DNA of 43,013 bases from Mesorhizobium sp. Root102 (GTDB taxonomy: Bacteria > Pseudomonadota > Alphaproteobacteria > Rhizobiales > Rhizobiaceae), in contig NZ_LMCP01000020.1 of assembly GCF_001425625.1 (NCBI RefSeq), positions 64,487 through 107,499 on the forward strand, written 5' to 3'. Under the pieces are notes generated by a model. The model was not told the DNA's origin and did not search any database. It worked only from the letters and a program-made list of their open reading frames with translations. A program made the translations under genes and the position numbers. Positions 35,017 through 41,053 of this stretch are shown here, one piece after another; the first letter of the stretch is position 1; every line of letters starts with the position of its first letter.

Positions 35017-35687
35017 GCCGGTGTCGCCTGCCTGTCGCGAGCCGGCGTTCTCGCTTCCAGCGCCGCGAAGACGGCGGCGGTAACGACATTTTCGACCACG
35101 TCGGGATCGGCGGCCGCATCGACCACGATACAGCGTTCCGGCTCGGCCGCGGCGATCGCCAGGAACGCCTCGCGGCGGGCCTCGTGGATCGCCAGCGTCT
35201 CCTTTTCGAAGCGGTCGGCGACTGCCTCGGTACCGCGCCGCAGCGTTGCGCGCCTCAGGCCTTCCGCCGGATCGATGTCGAAGATCAGCGTCATGTCCGG
35301 CATCATGCCGTTGATGGCAACCTGCTCCAGCGTATCCATGAACACCGGATCGATCCCGCCGGTGACGCCCTGGTAGACGCGCGAGGAATCGAGGAAGCGG
35401 TCACAAAGCACGATGGAGCCGCGCTCGACCGCCGGCCGGATGACCTGTTCGACATGGTCGGACCGCGCGGCGGCGAAAAGCAGCGCTTCCATCTTCGGCC
35501 CGAACGGTTCGGCGGCGCCCGAAAGCAGCACGTGCCTGACCGCTTCGGCGCCCAGCGAGCCGCCCGGTTCGCGGGTAAGGAGGACGTCGTATTTCTTGGC
35601 GCGCATCTTCCTGGCCAGCCGCTCGATCTGCGTCGACTTGCCTGCTCCTTCGCCGCCTTCGAAGGTGATGAAAAATCCACGTGCCAA
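35013..35687 (-). CDS. tmk: Thymidylate kinase
   Basis: A 224-residue kinase that phosphorylates dTMP to dTDP. The P-loop FEGGEGAGKSTQ is near residues 9-20, followed by LLTREPGGSLGAEAVR (the DR/E-type substrate part), LCDRFLDSSRVYQGVTGG and the LID region LRRATLRRG. I place the start at TTG 35687, giving MARGFFITFEGGEG, because the open frame upstream has no family character and crosses another gene's end and the hairpin repeat. No ATG or GTG lies in the right place. The gene overlaps holB by four bases. Confidence 0.9.
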   Translation of the reverse strand: MARGFFITFEGGEGAGKSTQIERLARKMRAKKYDVLLTREPGGSLGAEAVRHVLLSGAAEPFGPKMEALLFAAARSDHVEQVIRPAVERGSIVLCDRFLDSSRVYQGVTGGIDPVFMDTLEQVAINGMMPDMTLIFDIDPAEGLRRATLRRGTEAVADRFEKETLAIHEARREAFLAIAAAEPERCIVVDAAADPDVVENVVTAAVFAALEARTPARDRQATPA

Positions 35688-35781
35688 CCGAGAGGCCTTC
35701 TTGTCCTTGCCTGAATGGGATTGTCGCGCTCTAGATAGTCCCCGTTCGACGAAACGTCCATGTCGTCGATTTTTTGCCTTT

Positions 35782-35830
35782 ATGCACGTCGTTCCCCCAA
35801 AAACCGGGGCCACTTTTGAGCGACATGCAT
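35782..35830. repeat. Hairpin repeat, ATGCATGTCG-arm type, copy 3
   Basis: Read on the - strand, the arms are ATGCATGTCG (35830-35821) and CGACGTGCAT (35791-35782), with the same AAAAGTGG and CCCCGGTTTTTGG core as copies 1 and 2. Base 35830 is the last A of the dacF TAA stop. It stands in the 142-base gap before tmk. Confidence 0.85.
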
Positions 35831-36996
35831 TAGCGCAGCCAGCCGACCGCCAGTTCCTTGACGGCATCGAGCGCACGCTGCGGCAGCGTGCCGACGCCGA
35901 TCGATTCGGCGGCGAAAAGCGGCGTCTCCTGACTGAGCGTGTCGCCGATCCAGACGCGCAGCGCGCCCACCGGCTGCCCCTCCTCCACCGGTGCCGCGAC
36001 CGGGCCGTTGTAAACAATCCTGGCCGTCAGCTTGTCGCGGTTGGTGATCGGCAGGAAGATGTCGATCGGACCCTTGGCCTTCAGCGTCACCCCGGACTTC
36101 GCACCGCCAAAAACCTGGGCCTCGCCGACCACTTCGTCCTTGGCGAAGATTTCGGTCTTCTCGAAGGAGCGGACGCCCCAGTCGAGCAGCTTTCGCGCCT
36201 CCTCGGCGCGCTCCTTGTCGTTCGCCAGCCCGCTCATCGCCGCGATCACCCGCGTGCCGTTGTGGCTGACCGAACCGACGATGCCGAAACCCGACACCTC
36301 ACTCGCGCCGACCGCCAGGCCATCGGCGCCGATGTCCATCGCCAGCAGCGGATTGCGGTTCCTCTGCGAGATCTTGTTCCAGGTAAAATCCTTCTGACCG
36401 TAGTAGCGGTAAAGGTCCGGATAGTCGCGCCACAGGTGCACGGCGAGCAGTGCCAGTTCACGCACGGTCGTCTGCTGGCCATCCGCAGGCAGGCCGGTGG
36501 AATTGACGAAAGTCGATGTCTTGAGGCCGATCTGGCGGGCGCGTTCGGTCATCTGCGCGGCAAAATTGTCTTCGGATCCGGACATGCCTTCGGCGATGAC
36601 GATGCAGCCGTCATTGGCCGCCTGCACGGTCACACCCTGGATCAGGTCATCGAGCCGGATCGAGGACTTGAGCTTGGCAAACATCGTCGATGTTCCCGAA
36701 GGCGCGCCACCCTTGCGCCAGGCGTTTTCACTGACCACGAACGTGTCGTCGAGCTTCAGGCGGCCGGACTTGATGGCGTTGAAAACCACTTCCATGGTCA
36801 TCAGCTTGGCCATCGAGGCCGGCTGTATCGGCTTGTCGGCATCCTTCGAAAACAGCACCGTCCCGGTCTCTGCGTCGATCATGAAGACCTGCGCGGCCTT
36901 GGTCTCGAACAGCTGCGCACGGGCCGGAGCCTGGGAAAACAGCAGCAGGCCAAAAATCAGAAGCCCGGCGAGAGGCGGGAGCAAGCGCAATTGCAT
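35830..36996 (-). CDS. D-alanyl-D-alanine carboxypeptidase family protein (DacF/PBP5-like)
   Basis: A 388-residue exported protein of the S11 peptidase family. The signal peptide is at 1-27 (ending APARAQ). The SxxK motif SMAK is at 61-64. The other two catalytic motifs look altered: the SxN position reads AAN (126-128) and the KTG position AVG (228-230). The stretch DGLAVGASEVSGFGIVGS aligns with a normal DGLKTG region. A C-terminal beta-rich domain (about 290-388) follows. If these motifs are truly lost, it may bind peptidoglycan rather than cut it. It sits between rlpA and tmk, in a cell-envelope and DNA-replication cluster. Confidence 0.85.
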   Translation of the reverse strand: MQLRLLPPLAGLLIFGLLLFSQAPARAQLFETKAAQVFMIDAETGTVLFSKDADKPIQPASMAKLMTMEVVFNAIKSGRLKLDDTFVVSENAWRKGGAPSGTSTMFAKLKSSIRLDDLIQGVTVQAANDGCIVIAEGMSGSEDNFAAQMTERARQIGLKTSTFVNSTGLPADGQQTTVRELALLAVHLWRDYPDLYRYYGQKDFTWNKISQRNRNPLLAMDIGADGLAVGASEVSGFGIVGSVSHNGTRVIAAMSGLANDKERAEEARKLLDWGVRSFEKTEIFAKDEVVGEAQVFGGAKSGVTLKAKGPIDIFLPITNRDKLTARIVYNGPVAAPVEEGQPVGALRVWIGDTLSQETPLFAAESIGVGTLPQRALDAVKELAVGWLR

Positions 36997-37099
36997 GATG
37001 TTCGACCCGTTGGCCGGCACGGCCGGCAAGCCCGCGAAAAGTATCAGGCTTTTTGCGCGGCGGATCAACCGCGCAGCGGAAATCCGACCCGGCTTATGG

Positions 37100-38332
37100 T
37101 CAGTTGCGCACAGCCAGCGCATCGGGCGCGCCATGCGACCATGCCGCCTGCAACAAATCATCCAGATTGCGGTGGCCATCGGGATAAAGATTGACCGAAT
37201 ACCAATCCTCGCCATCGAGTTCCGAGCGCTGGATCTCGATCTTGCCGTACGCGGCGAGTTGAGCGGCAACGCGCTTGGCATCCGCTGCATCCTCGAACGA
37301 ACCGGCAGCGACGTAGTCGGTGGACGGACCGGCCGACGGCGGCTGGCGCTTCCACGATTGAAGCACGTCGGCCGGCGACATGCCGTCGCCACCCAGCGCG
37401 GCGAAAGCATTGGAGGCGCGTTCCACCCGCTCGTCCGCATAGGACAGCGAGGCCACGGCAAACGGCGATTGCGGCGGCAGGCTGATTTCCGGGCGTTCCG
37501 GCACGATCGGGCCGAAATCGGGCAGCGCCAGATCGCCGTAGGCCGGCGTTTGCGCCGACATGACCGGCTGGACGGCGCCGGAATCAGTCAACTGACCCGG
37601 AAACGGCACGGCGGCAGTGCCTGCAGGCAGGCTTGGCGACGGCCCGTTCATGGCGACCATGACGCCGGTCGGCAGTCCGTCCGACGGATCCGGCGCCCTG
37701 TTGCCGGGGTGGTAGGAGGCCATCAGATACTGGTCGTCATCGCCGTCGAGCGGTGCACGGCCGACATATTCGACCTTCACTTGAGCGGTGCCAATGTTGG
37801 CATAATCAAGCATTTGCGCGGCGCGCTCCGACACATCGATAATGCGGCCTTCGTGATACGGGCCGCGATCATTGACGCGAACGATGACCGAACTGCCGGT
37901 TTTGAGATTGGTGACGCGGGCATAGCTTGGCAGCGGCATGGTTGGGTGCGCCGCCGTCAGGTGGGTCATGTCATAGACTTCGCCGTTGGCGGTAAGCCGG
38001 CCGTGGAAGGCGTCACCATACCAGGAGGCCAGGCCGACCTTGGCGTAGCGCTTGTCCTCCTTCGGGTAATACCACTTGCCGCGGACCTGGTAGGGCTTGC
38101 CGAGCTGATCCCTTCCGCCGCCGCGTTGTATGCGCCCGTTCTGGGAGAACACACGCGGGCTTGCCTTCACGCCATATTCGGATTCGGCGAAGTATTCCTT
38201 GGAGCGGGTCTTCTTGTAGACCATCGCTTTCGGCTCAGGCTGCGACGCGCAGGCGGCCAGCAAGGCTGCCGAGGCGGCCAACAACGCGACTGTAGCAGCG
38301 CGACGAAGACGCGGGTGCGTCACAGCCTGCAT
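37100..38332 (-). CDS. rlpA: RlpA-family septal ring lytic transglycosylase, lipoprotein with SPOR domain
   Basis: A 410-residue outer-membrane lipoprotein. The lipobox LLAAC puts the lipidated Cys at residue 28. The double-psi beta-barrel domain (about 95-195) reads GLASWYGDAFHGRLTANGE, TAAHPTMPLPSYARVTNL and VRVNDRGPYHEGRIIDVS, with the conserved His and Asp of RlpA enzymes. A linker rich in Pro and Ser leads to a C-terminal SPOR domain (about 335-410), which binds denuded glycan at the septum. It would cleave stripped glycan strands during cell separation. It is the first gene of the operon. Confidence 0.93.
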   Translation of the reverse strand: MQAVTHPRLRRAATVALLAASAALLAACASQPEPKAMVYKKTRSKEYFAESEYGVKASPRVFSQNGRIQRGGGRDQLGKPYQVRGKWYYPKEDKRYAKVGLASWYGDAFHGRLTANGEVYDMTHLTAAHPTMPLPSYARVTNLKTGSSVIVRVNDRGPYHEGRIIDVSERAAQMLDYANIGTAQVKVEYVGRAPLDGDDDQYLMASYHPGNRAPDPSDGLPTGVMVAMNGPSPSLPAGTAAVPFPGQLTDSGAVQPVMSAQTPAYGDLALPDFGPIVPERPEISLPPQSPFAVASLSYADERVERASNAFAALGGDGMSPADVLQSWKRQPPSAGPSTDYVAAGSFEDAADAKRVAAQLAAYGKIEIQRSELDGEDWYSVNLYPDGHRNLDDLLQAAWSHGAPDALAVRN

Positions 38333-38466
38333 TTTCCTGATGTCCCCTTCAGTCTCAACTCAACACGCCGCGTTCACCATCAGAGGAGCCAAAAACACTC
38401 ACCCGACAAAATACCAACGACGTCTAGAACCCCGATCCTTTGTGCGCAGGAATTGTTTATCACGGT

Positions 38467-38495
38467 ATTAATCGATTGTGGCCTTAACCGGGCAA
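38467..38495 (-). promoter_or_regulatory. Candidate rlpA operon promoter
   Basis: On the - strand, -35 TTGCCC (38495-38490), a 17-base spacer and -10 ATTAAT (38472-38467), about 135 bases upstream of the rlpA start. Two TTAA motifs lie 12 bases apart in the same region but do not match the 7-base spacing of a CtrA box. Confidence 0.4.
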
Positions 38496-38697
38496 GATTG
38501 TGACGCCCTCACCGTGCCGAGCACCCTGAAAAGTCGCCGCTTTTCGTTCCATCATGCGACGGTGATTTCCTGAACCTGCCACAGAGCGCGCCTGGCCTCG
38601 CCTGCTCCGGGTCATGGCTGCCGGTTGACGGAGATGGCGAATCTGGGGAAATCCTGGCGAGATGGTCATCATGGTTTCTCACCGGTAACCCCCTGCA

Positions 38698-38731
38698 AAA
38701 AGGAAAAGCCCGCTGCCGAGAGGTGGCGGGC
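38698..38731 (-). terminator. Rho-independent terminator for the small secreted protein gene
   Basis: On the - strand, GCCCGCCACC (38731-38722) pairs with GGCAGCGGGC (38717-38708) apart from two imperfect pairs, and a T-rich run corresponding to + strand 38698-38707 follows. It is about 108 bases after the gene at 38839. Confidence 0.55.
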
Positions 38732-38838
38732 CAATTCTGCAAATTTGCAGCTTTTTCTTCGGTAGGTGTCCGACTGCTCCCGCTCGGTGTCGGCATTAGT
38801 CTGGCCGAAAAAGGCCTGGAAGCCGAAGCCGCCATCAA

Positions 38839-39108
38839 TTATAGCCAGTTCGAAAACCACGGACTGGTGTCATACCCTAAGCGCGGATTATAATGATCCA
38901 GGAAGTTTGCGCCCCCATTTGATGGTCGCGCAACAACGGTGCGTGTCGATTTACAACCCGGTTTCGGGGCCGGCTTGCTGCCAGCCTTCATATGAGCTGC
39001 AGAACACGAGGTTGCAGCCTGAGCGGTGGCCACCTTTTTCTTCTCTTTCGCTACAGCTGCTCCGGTGGCGGCCAATACCATTGCTATGCCTAAGACAACG
39101 AGTTTCAT
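38839..39108 (-). CDS. Small exported protein of unknown function
   Basis: An 89-residue protein starting MKLVVLGIAMVLAATGAAVA, a clear signal peptide cleaved about residue 20, followed by a Lys-rich stretch, two Cys residues in the middle (SCSAAHMKAGSKPAPKPGCK) and a C-terminal NFLDHYNPRLGYDTSPWF motif. Similar YDTSPWF-ending small exported proteins are common in rhizobia, from memory, without known function. The ATG at 39108 follows GAGGGCG. A terminator stands downstream. Function unknown. It could be a small periplasmic protein with one disulphide. Confidence 0.7.
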   Translation of the reverse strand: MKLVVLGIAMVLAATGAAVAKEKKKVATAQAATSCSAAHMKAGSKPAPKPGCKSTRTVVARPSNGGANFLDHYNPRLGYDTSPWFSNWL

Positions 39109-39202
39109 TGAATCGCCCTCACCGTGCACAATCCGAAATGATTGCGCCTAGCTAACGTGACGTCAACGACATTTTGTCCGCAACGACGGCGAATAGTGCC
39201 AG

Positions 39203-39233
39203 TAAAAAAAGCCCGCCACGGTAAGGCAGCGGG
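39203..39233 (-). terminator. Terminator-like hairpin after the DUF3606-like gene
   Basis: On the - strand an imperfect stem (ACCCGC paired with GCGGGC, outermost pair a wobble) is followed by TTTTTTT, corresponding to + strand 39204-39210. It is 26 bases downstream of the gene ending at 39259. Confidence 0.45.
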
Positions 39234-39258
39234 TCACCTAACCCAAGTTGGCGGATTT

Positions 39259-39504
39259 TCAGTGCCGGCCCGTGGGTGCGTCAAGGAACGCCTCGAAGGC
39301 CGCAGTCGCCTTGTCCGCAGGCGTTTCCGTAGAGTTGCAGCCCGTACCCTTCAAACCCTGCGCAGCTTCGATCACTGCCTTGCGGCTGTTGCCGTGTTTT
39401 AGGATCAACTCCTAAGTCAGGTCCGGAGACAAACCGTTCTCCGAGGCGAAATACCCGACCTGATGGTCGTGAATATCGTCCTGCCTGCGCTTGTCGCCGG
39501 CCAT
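39259..39504 (-). pseudogene. DUF3606-like small protein gene with in-frame stop
   Basis: Read from ATG 39504, the frame gives MAGDKRRQDDIHDHQVGYFA, then LSPDLT, a TAG at codon 31 (39412-39414), then ELILKHGNSRKAVIEAAQ and an Ala-rich end closing at TGA 39259-39261. The whole is 82 codons with one internal amber. The pattern of a DKR-Q-D start, YF-type aromatic pair and K-HGNSxxAV helix is that of DUF3606 proteins (unknown function). A CAG to TAG change would explain the stop. Downstream codons still look protein-coding, so decay is recent. Confidence 0.5.
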
Positions 39505-39542
39505 TTGAACCGTCGCTCTGCAGTCTGATGCTGCCGTCGGGA

Positions 39543-39591
39543 AATGGCCGGTGCAGGGGATGCTTGGGTGAAGCGGGCCGCACCGGCCATT
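39543..39591. repeat. Perfect 12-base inverted repeat
   Basis: AATGGCCGGTGC (39543-39554) and GCACCGGCCATT (39580-39591) are perfectly complementary with a 25-base spacer. It lies between the zinc-ribbon gene and the DUF3606-like gene on the - strand, about 40 bases upstream of the latter's start. It could be a hairpin in the leader, or a relic inverted terminal pair. Confidence 0.6.
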
Positions 39592-39652
39592 GCGGGTCAG
39601 TGTTTTGGGATCCCCCCCGCATTGCCGAAGCTAAATGCATATTAGCAATAGC

Positions 39653-39931
39653 TCAACTAAGACTGAAGTCCCTAAGTCCCTCAACCGAACGTTGGCTTCC
39701 AGTCGCGATTGCGCGCCCGCTGTTGGCCTTCGTAGTAGGAACGAATGTGAAGAACATTGGCCGGCGGTCGCGTCCCGAAGCCTTGCAATCCGAGCAAGCG
39801 AATAGCCCGACCAGCTCTTGTTGCATGGAACCATGACCCGGCCCGAGACGGTCAATCAGCGCCTGGATGTCGAGCTTTGTCGACTTGCAGCACATGGCAT
39901 GCCCGCAGTTGACATAGACGGTTTCCCTCAC
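39653..39931 (-). CDS. Small zinc-ribbon-like protein, possibly truncated
   Basis: About 92 residues from a GTG at 39931. Paired cysteines in NCGHAMCCKSTKLD and FACSDCKASGRDRRP, separated by LDIQALIDRLGPGHGSM, suggest a four-Cys zinc ribbon. I recall similar unnamed rhizobial proteins. The start is uncertain: an ATG at 39895 or a longer frame are possible. The upstream side abuts the integrase fragment beginning about 39930, so the true 5' end may have been cut off. Function unknown. Confidence 0.45.
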   Translation of the reverse strand: MRETVYVNCGHAMCCKSTKLDIQALIDRLGPGHGSMQQELVGLFACSDCKASGRDRRPMFFTFVPTTKANSGRAIATGSQRSVEGLRDFSLS

Positions 39932-40186
39932 ACATGAGTGGGCGCGCGTTCTCGGCAAGACATCCCTGCCCCGCATCCGATTCCATGACCTTCGGCACCC
40001 CACGCGACACAGATGCTTTCAGCCGGCGTTCACCCCAAGATTGCAAGCGAGCGTCTGGGCCATTCGCACATCGGGATAACGTTAGACATCTACTCCCACG
40101 TTATGCCCGGCATGCAGGCGGATGCAGCGGAGCAAGTTGACGTTGCGCTTCAGGCCGCTATAAGCGTCGAGCGTAAAGGCAAATAG
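39930..40186 (+). pseudogene. Tyrosine recombinase (integrase) C-terminal fragment, frameshifted
   Basis: The frame reads EWARVLGKTSLPRIRFHDLRH up to about 39998, then shifts and continues THATQ-like as HATQMLSAGVHPKIASERLG and HSHIGITLDIYSHVMPGMQA to a TAG at 40184-40186. All three C-terminal catalytic parts are visible: Arg in HDLRH, His in LGHSH and the nucleophile Tyr in IYSH (codon 40091-40093). One base is missing near 39999. No N-terminal half is present upstream. It faces the tRNA-Ser gene, 73 bases away. Confidence 0.75.
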
Positions 40187-40259
40187 TTGCAAAGTGCGTT
40201 GCAAGCGGCTTTTTCAAGTCCACTGCAAATAGACAAAAGCGCAATGATTGCAATTAGTT

Positions 40260-40349
40260 GGAGGAATGGCCGAGCGGTTTAAGGCACCGGTCTTGAAAAC
40301 CGGCGTGGGTGCAAGCTCACCGTGGGTTCGAATCCCACTTCCTCCGCCA
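40260..40349 (+). tRNA. tRNA-Ser (anticodon UGA)
   Basis: The acceptor stem GGAGGAA (40260-40266) pairs with TTCCTCC (40339-40345), followed by discriminator G and encoded CCA (40347-40349). The anticodon stem CCGGT/ACCGG encloses loop CTTGAAA with anticodon TGA at 40294-40296. A long variable arm (GCGTGGGTGCAAGCTCACC region) and the T-loop GGTTCGAATCC mark a class II serine tRNA. It looks intact although integrase fragments lie on both sides. Confidence 0.97.
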
Positions 40350-40350
40350 C

Positions 40351-40593
40351 TCTTCCGAGCCAGAACCGCACTTTTCCGCCATTTGCGAGCTGCTCCTCGA
40401 TCGCAACGCCGTCGACAACGAGGCCGAGGTTGCGGCCGTGCTCGGCGGTGAGGCTCGGCCGGCCATGCGGCTCGCCAAGTTGGTCGAAATTTTTGAGGAG
40501 TTGGAAAGCCAGAACCTGCTGGCCATGTCGCCGAACCAGATCAAGAAATGGCGCGACCCCAAGAAGCGGGCTCTCGCCAAAGCCCGGCACTAG
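40351..40593 (+). pseudogene. Likely N-terminal fragment of a tyrosine recombinase next to tRNA-Ser
   Basis: The frame is open from the tRNA 3' end and reads PHFSAICELLLDRNAVDNEA, then EVAAVLGGEARPAMRLAKLV, EIFEELESQNLLAMSPNQIK and KWRDPKKRALAKARH before a stop. There is no plausible start codon near. From memory the AVLGG...KSPNQ-xxKWRxP-xxA pattern resembles the SAM-like core-binding region of rhizobial tyrosine recombinases. Its position right after a tRNA 3' end fits an integrase gene truncated by decay. I am not sure of the family. Confidence 0.4.
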
Positions 40594-40673
40594 TCACAGC
40601 TCGAATTGAACGGCGCCGTCAAACGTACTGCACGGGCGGTTCGTTTCTCCCACCCGTGCGAGTCAGGATGTGC

Positions 40674-40979
40674 CTATTTCTGACCGCCCAAGGTATTCAC
40701 ATTGGCGCAGAATCCGGTGTGAGGCTGCTGGACTTGCCGTTTGCAGGACGACTTCACCGCCTCCTGTTTTTCGACCGGGATGGCGAAGGAGACCACCTTG
40801 AATTACTCCATAGGCTTCAGAGTCGTCATTGAGGAATCGGTGAAAAACGGTTCCATCGTGTCCGGCTCATCCAGTGCACCAGCCCATACCGGGCCAGGAA
40901 TCGCCGACAGTAAAAGTATCGCTCCAATACACACCCTCTTCAATTTCGTATTTCCTATAGCCATGTTCTTTTTCGACAT
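40674..40979 (-). pseudogene. Small exported protein gene with in-frame stop
   Basis: From ATG 40979 the frame reads MSKKNMAIGNTKLKRVCIGA followed by ILLLSAIPGPVWAGALDEPD, a clear signal peptide. It continues to a TAA at 40803-40805, then without frame change to KVVSFAIPVEKQEAVKSSCK and a second Cys before TAG 40674-40676. The region after the TAA still looks coding and carries the two Cys residues, so one nonsense change probably truncated a protein of about 101 residues. No family recognised. Confidence 0.45.
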
Positions 40980-41053
40980 CGGTGATTGCCTATCTTTCAG
41001 ATTGGAACACAGGTGCGTATCTGGACTTACCAATCCTTGCTACGGAAGCCCGA

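Larger units (their letters stand above)
38333..38838. other. 506-base gap, no convincing gene
   Basis: Both strands were examined. Short open frames here (for example 38509-38838 on the - strand) have no family character. The gap holds a candidate rlpA promoter, a - strand terminator at 38698-38731 and the perfect palindrome CTGCAAATTTGCAG at 38738-38751. Confidence 0.5.

Noticed and set aside
16876..35830. CRISPR array formed by the palindromic repeats
   Set aside because: The copies are far apart, in both orientations and not separated by uniform spacers, and no cas genes are present.
35688..36017. N-terminal extension of tmk on the - strand
   Set aside because: It would run through the hairpin repeat and the dacF 3' end, and the added residues are Arg-rich and unlike the family.
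37046..37077. Hairpin with a T-run between dacF and rlpA
   Set aside because: The stem TGCGCGG/CCGCGCA is good, but the T-run lies on the wrong side for - strand termination and no + strand gene ends there.
38467..38490. CtrA box upstream of rlpA
   Set aside because: Two TTAA motifs are present but 12 bases apart, not the 7 bases of the CtrA consensus.
36497..38503. Long open frame (668 codons) on the + strand opposite dacF and rlpA
   Set aside because: Antisense shadow of two clear genes. It has no recognisable domain and no ribosome site.
40330..40349. Direct repeat of the tRNA-Ser 3' end marking an intact island
   Set aside because: I looked for a second copy of the tRNA 3' end within the window and saw none, so no att pair can be claimed here.
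40803..40805. Stop-codon readthrough or selenocysteine in the two small interrupted genes
   Set aside because: One stop is TAA and the other TAG, neither is TGA, and no recoding hairpin was seen. Nonsense mutation is simpler.
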